Position numbers and translations under genes: made by a program. This document shows, one piece after another, positions 19,000 through 25,265 of a stretch of 25,265 bases of DNA (its first letter is position 1; each line of letters opens with the position of its first letter). The stretch comes from Actinomycetes bacterium (GTDB lineage: Bacteria > Actinomycetota > Actinomycetes > Actinomycetales > Actinomycetaceae): the NCBI GenBank assembly GCA_023420745.1, contig JAEZVQ010000182.1, positions 1-25,265 on the forward strand. The letters run 5' to 3'. The notes under the pieces are model-generated. The model saw only the letters and a list, made by a program, of their open reading frames with translations. It did not search any database and was not told the DNA's origin.

Positions 19000-21426
19000 T
19001 CACTCGAAAAACGACGGCAAGACTGCGGCTCTCCTGTGAGAAATCTCGGCTACTCGCAGCATGACCGGACCGACACATCCCGGCTGGATCGAGGCGAGCG
19101 GCGAGTCCGCATCGGCGTACATTGTCGGATCGAGGTTTGCCAGGTCACCGAGGATGTCGTGTCCAGAAATCGTCATGAGAGAGCCTCCGGTGACACCGAT
19201 TCGATAGCACGCGATCCCTTCAGCTTCACAGGCTGCGGTGATTGCTGGATGCGCGCCTTCCGGTGCGGCGATCAACATGCGTCCCGGCGTTTCCGAGAAA
19301 AGAACGGTGAAGTCATCGAGCTGACAATCGCGCGTGATTGCCGAGATGTCGACGCTAGCGCCGATACCGTGACGCAGACATGACTCGACGAGAGAGCCGA
19401 TGAGACCGGCATCGGAGAGGTCGTGGGCGGAGGACAGCAAGGGGGAGCCGTCGGGACCGTCTTGGTTGACGAGCGCTCGAATGACGCGACCGAGTGCCTG
19501 TTCTGCGGCAAAATCAACAGCTGGGGGACGTCCTCCGAGATGCCCGTGAACGGTGCGCGCCCACGCAGAACCGTCGAGATCGTTGCGGGTCGCACCGAGG
19601 ACGTAGATTGCCAGTCCTTCCTCGAACCATCCGGAAGGACGGGCTCGGGATACATCCTCAATCACTCCGAGCACACCGACAACAGGGGTTGGATTGATCG
19701 ACGACGTGGGCTCTCCCATCTGTTTGCCCGACGAGTTATACAGCGACACATTGCCGCCCGTCACCGGGATGCCGAGCTCCACACACCCGTGAGAGAGCCC
19801 ACGCATAGCCTCAACGAGCTGCCACATAGCCGCAGGATCCTCAGGATTGCCAAAGTTCAAACAGTCGGTGACGGCTCTCGGTTCGGCACCGACAGCACAG
19901 ACATTGCGATATGCCTCGGCAAGGGCGAGCTGAGCACCGCGATACGGGTCGAGCTTGGCAAACCAGCCGTTCGCGTCGCTGGCGAGAGCCACGCCACGTC
20001 CCGTTTCCTCATCGACACGGATGATGCCCGCGTCGTCGGGTTGGGCGAGTGCGGTATTGCCGCGCACGTAACGATCATATTGATCGGTGATCCATGCTTT
20101 CGATGCCTCATTGATGTGAGTGAGGGTGGTGAGGATGTCGTCGCGAATCTCGTCCCGTGTCGAAGGGCGAGGTAACGACTCGGTGGTGTTGTTCTGGAGG
20201 GAATCCTGCCACGAGGGGCGTTGCATTGGACGGTCGTAAACAGGACCGTCGTGCGCTACTGTCCTGGGATCAACATCGACGATTCGATAGCCACGATGAT
20301 CGATTGTCAACCGTCCGGAGTCGTTGACCTCGCCAATGACTGAGGCTTCGACGTCCCAGCGGTTGATGATCGTCATAAAGGTGTCGAGGTGCTCGGGGGC
20401 GACGACTGCCATCATCCGTTCCTGCGACTCGGACATGAGGATCTCGCCGGCAGTGAGGGTCGGATCCCGCAGCAGTACGTTGTCAAGTGTGATGTGCATC
20501 CCGCAGCGACCATTCGAGGCGAGTTCCGATGTCGCGCAGGAAATCCCAGCGGCGCCGAGATCTTGGATACCGGCGACGACTCCTGCAGAAAATAGCTCGA
20601 GGCAGCACTCGATCAGGATCTTTTCCATGAACGGGTCGCCGACCTGGACGGAGGGGCGTTTTGTCGGCATTCCATCTTCAAAAGATTCTGACGCGAGGAT
20701 CGACGCGCCTCCGATGCCGTCGCCCCCGGTTCTCGCCCCGAACAGGATGACTTTGTTCCCGGATCCTTCCGCCGAGGCGAGGTGGATGTCCTCGTGACGC
20801 ATGACGCCGACACATAGCGCGTTGACGAGGGGATTGCCCTGATATGACGGGTCGAAATCGGTTTCTCCACCGATGTTAGGCAAGCCGAGGCAGTTCGCGT
20901 AGCCACCGATACCGGATACGACTCCGTGAACGATGCGTGCCGTATCGGGGTGTGTGGGATCGCCGAAGCGCAGCTGATCCATCACCGCGACGGGGCGTGC
21001 ACCCATGGCGATGATGTCGCGTACGATTCCGCCGACGCCCGTTGCTGCTCCCTGGTAGGGCTCGACGAATGAAGGGTGGTTGTGCGATTCGACTTTGAAA
21101 GTCACAGCCCACCCGTCACCGATATCAACAACTCCGGCGTTTTCGCCGATTCCGACGAGGAGGTGTCGGCGCATCTCCTCGGTGGTTGTATTGCCGAACT
21201 GTTCGATGAGGTGGCGTTTGGATGATTTATATGAGCAGTGCTCAGACCACATGACCGAGTACATGGCGAGTTCCGCGGTGGTCGGGCGGCGATCGAGGAT
21301 CTTGCAGATCGAGGTGTACTCGTCGTGTGTCAATCCGAGATCTTGCCATGGCATATCGCGATCTGGAGTGCGCGCGGCATCATCCACAGTATCGGGCATC
21401 TCGCGTGGGGGAGAAGAGTGAGTCAT
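19000..21426 (-). CDS. purL: Phosphoribosylformylglycinamidine synthase II (PurL)
   Basis: Makes FGAM from FGAR, ATP and ammonia supplied by PurQ, in a complex with PurQ and PurS. The 808-residue product is the small PurL type. [19 protein letters not shown] at about 55-73 and [23 protein letters not shown] at about 108-130 carry the ATP and catalytic sites. It is somewhat longer than usual: the first 35 residues are polar, and near the C-terminus about 30 residues separate the SGHDILGD strand from the final LPSFFE, which matches the usual LPALFG-like end. The ATG at 21426 is chosen because GGAG lies 5 bases upstream; in-frame ATGs at 21453 and 21441 lack a site. It is downstream of purQ but separated by a terminator and a 379-base gap. 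Confidence 0.95.
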   Translation of the reverse strand: MTHSSPPREMPDTVDDAARTPDRDMPWQDLGLTHDEYTSICKILDRRPTTAELAMYSVMWSEHCSYKSSKRHLIEQFGNTTTEEMRRHLLVGIGENAGVVDIGDGWAVTFKVESHNHPSFVEPYQGAATGVGGIVRDIIAMGARPVAVMDQLRFGDPTHPDTARIVHGVVSGIGGYANCLGLPNIGGETDFDPSYQGNPLVNALCVGVMRHEDIHLASAEGSGNKVILFGARTGGDGIGGASILASESFEDGMPTKRPSVQVGDPFMEKILIECCLELFSAGVVAGIQDLGAAGISCATSELASNGRCGMHITLDNVLLRDPTLTAGEILMSESQERMMAVVAPEHLDTFMTIINRWDVEASVIGEVNDSGRLTIDHRGYRIVDVDPRTVAHDGPVYDRPMQRPSWQDSLQNNTTESLPRPSTRDEIRDDILTTLTHINEASKAWITDQYDRYVRGNTALAQPDDAGIIRVDEETGRGVALASDANGWFAKLDPYRGAQLALAEAYRNVCAVGAEPRAVTDCLNFGNPEDPAAMWQLVEAMRGLSHGCVELGIPVTGGNVSLYNSSGKQMGEPTSSINPTPVVGVLGVIEDVSRARPSGWFEEGLAIYVLGATRNDLDGSAWARTVHGHLGGRPPAVDFAAEQALGRVIRALVNQDGPDGSPLLSSAHDLSDAGLIGSLVESCLRHGIGASVDISAITRDCQLDDFTVLFSETPGRMLIAAPEGAHPAITAACEAEGIACYRIGVTGGSLMTISGHDILGDLANLDPTMYADADSPLASIQPGCVGPVMLRVAEISHRRAAVLPSFFE

Positions 21427-21553
21427 CGAATCTCCAGTCATCAAATGTGGCATTGTTCATAAAAATGGATGGTGGTGCGTGTCGAGGCGTCAAGCGTGTT
21501 TTATGTGGCGTGAGCAACAGGAAAAACCTGTGAGTTTTCATGGAATTCACACG

Positions 21554-21630
21554 TTGTCCACCGTTTTTTCCACATTTGTGGACGAAATTTCGGGAAAGAT
21601 TCCCACAGTTGGGGATAATCCTGTGGATAA
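21554..21630. promoter_or_regulatory. Cluster of DnaA-box-like 9-mers
   Basis: On the + strand: TTGTCCACC (21554-21562) and TTTTCCACA (21566-21574). On the - strand: sites read as TGTGGACGA (21577-21585), TGGGGATAA (21610-21618) and TGTGGATAA (21622-21630, a perfect TTATCCACA). The known consensus is TTATCCACA, or TTGTCCACA in many actinobacteria. The second and third sites face each other over two bases, and the last two are direct repeats 12 bases apart. Five sites in 77 bases look like part of a replication origin or a DnaA-binding control site. Confidence 0.55.
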
Positions 21631-21720
21631 GTGTGAGGTTGGTGTGCGTCAAATCGCCTGGTGTTGGCGTATTTGAATCTCACCGGTGTAACACTCGCGA
21701 CCTGGTGTCGCATGGGGAGT

Positions 21721-21763
21721 AAAGAAAGAGTCACCGCCAGTGAAGTACGAGCCACTGCGGTGA
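21721..21763 (-). terminator. Rho-independent terminator after purQ
   Basis: Read on the - strand, TCACCGCAGTG pairs with CACTGGCGGTGA over a 10-base loop with one bulged base, and is followed by CTCTTTCTTT. The hairpin begins 43 bases after the purQ stop. It is the only hairpin of the window with a T-rich tail. Confidence 0.7.
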
Positions 21764-21805
21764 AGATCGCGGTGCGCCAGGGGAGAGTCATACGAGGCAG
21801 CCTCA

Positions 21806-22507
21806 CTAGGCACGCTCACATAGTGACGCAATCGCCGATTGGAATAATGCAAGACCATCCGTCCCCCCGTGAGGATGCTCGGGTGATTCTGGTCCAAACC
21901 CGACTTCCACAGCGTGCTCAGGGTGAGGCATAAGACCAACGACGGTGCCGGCAGCATTGCAGATCCCGGCAATGTCGTTGACCGACCCATTGGGGTTGAC
22001 GTCGAGGTATCGGAATACGACACATCCCTCGTCTTCGAGACGGCTCACCGTTGGCGCGTCGGCAACGAAACACCCTTCCCCATTCTTTAAGGGGATGGTG
22101 ATTTCCTGCCCGGCAGTGAGCTGCGATGTCCACACGGTCGATGCGCGGTCAACCCGCAGTTTTTGATCGCGGCAGATAAATCGCTGATGCTGGTTGCGGA
22201 TCAGCGCGCCGGGCAGGAGGTGCGCTTCGCACAGGATCTGAAAACCGTTGCAGATTCCAAGAACCGGGAGCCCGCGTCCGACCTCGTCAATAATCGACTC
22301 CATCACGGGAGCGAAACGCGCGATGGCTCCGCAGCGCAGATAGTCCCCGTATGAAAACCCGCCGGCGAGAACTACGGCATCCACGCCGTGAAGATCGCGA
22401 TCCTTGTGCCACAGTGATACCGGCTCAGCGCCGGCAAGTCGCACCGCGCGTAATGCGTCATGGTCGTCGAGGGTGCCAGGAAAGGTGACGACGCCGATTC
22501 GCGTCAC
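21806..22507 (-). CDS. purQ: Phosphoribosylformylglycinamidine synthase, glutaminase subunit PurQ
   Basis: Hydrolyses glutamine and passes ammonia to PurL. The 233 residues form a class I glutamine amidotransferase: the nucleophile is C86 in VLGICNGFQ, and the triad is completed by H195 and E197 in [13 protein letters not shown]-like [15 protein letters not shown] near 51-65 is a PurQ block. Start is GTG at 22507, which shares GTGA with the purS stop, so the two are translationally coupled and made in matching amounts. It is followed by a terminator rather than by purL directly. Confidence 0.96.
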   Translation of the reverse strand: MTRIGVVTFPGTLDDHDALRAVRLAGAEPVSLWHKDRDLHGVDAVVLAGGFSYGDYLRCGAIARFAPVMESIIDEVGRGLPVLGICNGFQILCEAHLLPGALIRNQHQRFICRDQKLRVDRASTVWTSQLTAGQEITIPLKNGEGCFVADAPTVSRLEDEGCVVFRYLDVNPNGSVNDIAGICNAAGTVVGLMPHPEHAVEVGFGPESPEHPHGGTDGLALFQSAIASLCERA

Positions 22508-22776
22508 AGCGAACCTCCCTGCTCGTAACCGGTGAGAACCTCGACGCGCACGACGTCTTCGATAATCGGATTCGACAGCACCGTTTCCGCAGCTTCGCGC
22601 GCCTGGGCGAGTACCTCGGCGCTCGCCTCGCCATCGACGTCAAGGTAGAAACACTTGCCTTGGCGAACAGAAGAAAAAGCCGTGATGCCAACGCGGGGGA
22701 GCGCGTTCATCACGGCTTTACCTTGGGGGTCGAGAATCTCGGGTTTGGGCATGACTTCCACAATGATGCGGGCCAT
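22504..22776 (-). CDS. purS: Phosphoribosylformylglycinamidine synthase subunit PurS
   Basis: Small bridging subunit of the PurL-PurQ-PurS complex. The 90 residues match PurS length and pattern: [20 protein letters not shown] at the start, then a central [19 protein letters not shown] and a final helix-strand unit with [19 protein letters not shown] lies about 5-7 bases before the ATG at 22776. It follows purC after a 123-base gap and overlaps purQ by 4 bases. Confidence 0.95.
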   Translation of the reverse strand: MARIIVEVMPKPEILDPQGKAVMNALPRVGITAFSSVRQGKCFYLDVDGEASAEVLAQAREAAETVLSNPIIEDVVRVEVLTGYEQGGSL

Positions 22777-22808
22777 TCACAGCTCCTCAGTTGAACGTCG
22801 TCATCGCC

Positions 22809-22849
22809 GGGACACCGCGTTCGCCAGATGGCTCACCATTTGGTGTCCC
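22809..22849. terminator. Stem-loop between purC and purS
   Basis: GGGACACC (22809-22816) pairs with GGTGTCCC (22842-22849), and an inner ATGG/CCAT (22828-22839) forms a second small stem. It may reduce read-through from purC into purS or stabilise the mRNA. No T-run is seen. The inner part contains the recurring ATGGCTCACC 10-mer. Confidence 0.4.
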
Positions 22850-22899
22850 ACCTTCGAGGCTACTGAAAACCGGTAGGCGCAACACGGCTCTCCCACGAT

Positions 22900-23910
22900 T
22901 CAAGACAGCGAGCAGATCGCGTCAAGTGGAGTTCCGGTGAGGCGTTCAAAGGCGTCGAGGTAGCGCGCGCGGGTGTTGGCAACAACGTCGTCGGGGAGTG
23001 GTGGAGGCGTGGATGAACCATCCCAACCGGAGGCGTCTGAGCGGAGCCAATCGCGCACGTACTGTTTGTCGTATGACGGTGTTGGGGCGCCCACGCACCA
23101 GTCGTCGGCCGACCAAAAACGTGAAGAATCCGGGGTAAGGACCTCGTCTCCGAGTGTCAGGTGACCGTCGGAGTCGAGCCCGAATTCACATTTGGTGTCG
23201 GCGAGGATGATGCCGCGCTCTCGAGCGACCGCTTGAGCATGATCGTAGATGTCGAGCGTGCGACGCTGGAGTTCGATCGCCAGATCGTCACCGACGAGAG
23301 CGCAGGTGCGCGCGAAACTAATGTTCTCATCATGCTCGCCAAACTCTGCTTTTGCGGCGGGAGTGAAAATTGGGTGTGGTAGTTCGGATCCTTCGGTGAG
23401 ACCCGATGGGAGAGCCGTGCCGCACACGGCGCCTGAGGCGCGGTATTCCGCCAATCCCGAGCCAGTGAGGTAGCCGCGGGCGACACACTCAATCGGGATC
23501 ATCGATAGGCGACGGCATATCATCGCACGACCGGCGACAACCTCGGGAACATCGAGTGACACCATGTGGTGGGCGATGTCGAGTTGTGAAAACCACCAGG
23601 CGGATAGCTGTGTGAGGACGCGACCTTTGTCGGGGATTGGTGTCGGGAGGATGTAGTCGAATGCGCTGATACGGTCGGAGGCGACGACGAGGACGAGAGA
23701 GTCGTCGGAGGCTGACACGTAGAGGTCGCGGACTTTTCCGCGGGAAACGTGAGTCCAACCGTCAATGACAGGCGCACCAGTATCGCCACCATTGGGGCAG
23801 TTTGTTGGTGTTCCTGGGCTCGTCCTTTGCGATTGATCCATGGGACGGTGAGCCATCGTGTGACGTGCGTGCCCCACCCCGCGCCGTGTGCTCCACTGTG
23901 CCTCACCCAT
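22900..23910 (-). CDS. purC: Phosphoribosylaminoimidazole-succinocarboxamide synthase (SAICAR synthetase) PurC
   Basis: Joins CAIR and aspartate with ATP to give SAICAR. From residue 49 the protein is typical: VIDGWTHVSRGKVRDLY, VASDRISAFDYILPTPIPDKG, IECVARGYLTGSGLAEY, LADTKCEFGLD and SYDKQYVRDWL. The total of 336 residues includes about 48 extra polar residues at the N-terminus. ATG 23910 has AAAGGGA about 7 bases upstream and is preferred; a later ATG at 23841 (MDQSQRTSPG) has no clear site but would give a more usual 313 residues. It follows the unrecognised gene after a 73-base gap and precedes purS. Confidence 0.95.
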   Translation of the reverse strand: MGEAQWSTRRGVGHARHTMAHRPMDQSQRTSPGTPTNCPNGGDTGAPVIDGWTHVSRGKVRDLYVSASDDSLVLVVASDRISAFDYILPTPIPDKGRVLTQLSAWWFSQLDIAHHMVSLDVPEVVAGRAMICRRLSMIPIECVARGYLTGSGLAEYRASGAVCGTALPSGLTEGSELPHPIFTPAAKAEFGEHDENISFARTCALVGDDLAIELQRRTLDIYDHAQAVARERGIILADTKCEFGLDSDGHLTLGDEVLTPDSSRFWSADDWCVGAPTPSYDKQYVRDWLRSDASGWDGSSTPPPLPDDVVANTRARYLDAFERLTGTPLDAICSLS

Positions 23911-23983
23911 CGGTTTTCCCTTTCACTGTCGTGGTGTTAGTGATCGCTGTCGAGACCATTCGGTGCGCACGATCGAGGCTCAC

Positions 23984-25042
23984 TCATGCAAGTGAGAGCC
24001 GCGATGAGGCGTCGTGAGCAATTAGTGACCATAGCTGTTCACTTGCCGGCGCGCCGTCGATCAATGCCACCGGAATATCAAGGTCAAGCACCTGACCGGG
24101 TTTATTGGAATCCCAAAGGTGGGTCACAGCCAGCAAGTCGGCGCGAGTCCCACCAGGAAGCGAATCGACAGCGGTTCTGAGGTCATCAAACGAGGCTCTC
24201 CCATCGACGCACGCCCATACCTGAGCGGGGGCGAGGTCAGAGAGGAAACGCGCGCCATTGCGCTGATGGGCTGGGTTTGACGAGTTGACGACGGTGACAA
24301 CAATGGCGTGATCAGTGTGGGTCTGGCGTAGTTCGTCGAGTTCATCGCTCGTGCGCACTCGCGGCAGCGTTCCGGGGTTGACCGTTCGCGCACCAGCGAG
24401 TGTGACGAGGCAGGGAACGCTCACCCGACACGCGATGCGCTGAGCCGTGTCGAGAGCGCCTTCGGGGTGCCCGTTTTGGGCGACAACGACAATGAGATCA
24501 CCGGCTTGGGTGTCGATTCGCGGTGGCTCACTCATCGGAAGTCCACGGCGAAAACCAAGCCGTGACAGTCCGCGGTGCGCTAATGATGTGACGAGATGGC
24601 GGGAGCGATCCTCGTCAGACAACCCCACGTTTTCGCGCACGTCGTGGCTGTCGGCAGCGACGAAACTGGGAGATTGCGGCACGAGAGCCCCTCCGCCGAC
24701 CTCGACGTCAGAAAACGGCAGAGGCATGTCGCGATTGGTCAGTTTCGCGACCGCACGCCGGTGCAGCAGTTCAGCGTCGTGAAGGTTGCCACGCACCCGC
24801 TGTTCCAGCGCCTCGACCTCGGTGCTGGGAACCGTCTGGAGATGGGAGAACACCTCGTGGTCGCTCGCGGCTGCGGCAGCAAAGAGGCGTCGTCGAGTAT
24901 CGCGCAACAGGTGTTGAAGATCGTCGGAGGCATGCCCGCGGATCCCGTGCGGCACGGTCGCATCGTCATTGGCACCGCGAGGCACGGCAGCAGTAGGACT
25001 GGATTTCGCTCGTTCTATCGACCGCGTCGATGGCTCACTCAT
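23984..25042 (-). CDS. Unrecognised protein coupled to purD
   Basis: A 352-residue product of unknown function. The first 60 residues are polar; residues about 40-100 look helical and charged. The C-terminal half alternates hydrophobic strands and helices: LIVVVAQNGHPEGALDTAQR, VPCLVTLAGART, HAIVVTVVNSS, PAQVWACVDGRASFDDLRT, ADLLAVTHLWDSNKPGQVLDLDIPVALIDG. The order resembles the G-domain of SRP54/FlhF-type GTPases, but the Walker A position (AQNGHPEGAL) lacks GK[ST], so it should not bind nucleotide in the usual way; this likeness is tentative. There is no signal peptide or membrane helix. ATG 25042 has AAGGGGGA upstream and shares ATGA with the purD stop, so it is surely translated with purD. 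A link to purine synthesis rests on position only. Confidence 0.72.
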   Translation of the reverse strand: MSEPSTRSIERAKSSPTAAVPRGANDDATVPHGIRGHASDDLQHLLRDTRRRLFAAAAASDHEVFSHLQTVPSTEVEALEQRVRGNLHDAELLHRRAVAKLTNRDMPLPFSDVEVGGGALVPQSPSFVAADSHDVRENVGLSDEDRSRHLVTSLAHRGLSRLGFRRGLPMSEPPRIDTQAGDLIVVVAQNGHPEGALDTAQRIACRVSVPCLVTLAGARTVNPGTLPRVRTSDELDELRQTHTDHAIVVTVVNSSNPAHQRNGARFLSDLAPAQVWACVDGRASFDDLRTAVDSLPGGTRADLLAVTHLWDSNKPGQVLDLDIPVALIDGAPASEQLWSLIAHDASSRLSLA

Positions 25043-25265
25043 CGATTTCCCCCTTGTTCTGTGATCGTTCCATCCACCGCGCGAGCCCCGATATCTCGGC
25101 GAAAATGAATCCCTCGGAAAGAGATTGAGTCGAGTGCCGCGTAGGCGCGTTCTTTCGCTTGGGCTAAGGAAGAGCCTTGGGAAACGGCGGCGAGGACGCG
25201 TCCTCCCGACGTCGTCAACGGCAGCTGAGTCGCGTGTGAGAGCGTCGGCGAAGCGTCATCGCGAG
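25039..25265 (-). CDS. purD: Phosphoribosylamine-glycine ligase PurD (C-terminal end only)
   Basis: Joins phosphoribosylamine and glycine to give GAR. Only the last 75 residues are present; the gene runs off the right edge. They read TSGGRVLAAVSQGSSLAQAK, then ERAYAALDSISFRGIHFRRD, then IGARA, the usual PurD ending that closes the ATP-grasp enzyme. The stop TGA at 25039-25041 overlaps the start of the following gene. A slightly longer tail (VDGTITEQGGNR) follows the conserved end. It is the first visible gene of the - strand purine block. Confidence 0.88.
   Translation of the reverse strand, partial: RDDASPTLSHATQLPLTTSGGRVLAAVSQGSSLAQAKERAYAALDSISFRGIHFRRDIGARAVDGTITEQGGNR

Larger units (their letters stand above)
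21427..21805. other. Gap between purQ and purL with a DnaA-box-like cluster
   Basis: This 379-base stretch holds no convincing gene: the possible small frames lack ribosome sites. On its purQ side is a U-tailed terminator (about 21721-21763). In the middle (21554-21630) are five 9-mers that match DnaA boxes with zero to two changes. A 10-bp palindrome CGAAATTTCG (21583-21592) and short hairpins lie among them. On the purL side, TTGACG (21488-21493, minus strand) could be a -35 box, but no matching -10 is clear. The purL promoter must lie here if the terminator works. Confidence 0.6.

Noticed and set aside
21427..21805. The main chromosomal origin (oriC).
   Set aside because: No dnaA, dnaN or rpmH is present, there are only five boxes, and flanking genes converge on it. 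It is reported as a DnaA-like cluster instead.
21501..21806. A 101-codon minus-strand frame starting in the purQ stop region.
   Set aside because: It has no ribosome site, runs through a terminator and the DnaA-like boxes, and has no recognisable protein pattern.

Overview
This window comes from a moderately GC-rich chromosome, most likely of the Actinomycetota (the Actinomyces/Trueperella/Arcanobacterium side or a relative; the genus cannot be fixed by eye). The reasons are a GTP-type PEP carboxykinase, a separate PurL/PurQ/PurS trio, a sortase signal of the LAxTG type, and an 'anchored repeat' ABC transporter operon, a family known from actinobacteria. No rRNA, tRNA, CRISPR array, insertion sequence or phage gene was seen.

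Layout, left to right. (1) Proline use on the + strand: putP (Na+/proline symporter) and putA (proline dehydrogenase / glutamate-semialdehyde dehydrogenase), each followed by a perfect hairpin. (2) purA (adenylosuccinate synthase), +. (3) A six-gene + strand operon, 7026-16708: sortase-anchored surface protein, lipoprotein metal-binding protein with a domain inserted in it, membrane-tethered surface protein, ABC ATPase, ABC-3 permease, and a 1106-residue three-domain surface protein. All four exported proteins share the 'choice-of-anchor M' / ABC-transporter-associated repeat, with a His-x-His...Trp-x-Phe...Pro-Gly-x-Tyr core. A 15-bp palindrome of the Zur type sits between the -35 and -10 elements upstream, so the operon is most simply a zinc (or related divalent metal) capture system that responds to zinc shortage. 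(4) pckG, +, behind an 18-bp palindrome. (5) A purine block on the - strand, transcribed from the right edge: purD (its 3' end only), an unrecognised 352-residue gene coupled to it, purC, purS, purQ and, after a 379-bp gap, purL. A U-tailed terminator lies just after purQ, so purL is probably its own unit. The gap holds a tight cluster of five DnaA-box-like 9-mers.

The most unusual parts are the metal operon (Zur-type promoter, repeated His motif, a domain circularly permuted inside the substrate-binding protein, three ways of anchoring to the envelope), the DnaA-box cluster between purQ and purL, and a 10-mer GGTGAGCCAT found five times at gene boundaries. The purine genes together supply most of the steps from PRA to IMP and then to adenylosuccinate (purD, purL/Q/S, purC, purA). 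putA and pckG fit growth on amino acids with gluconeogenesis.
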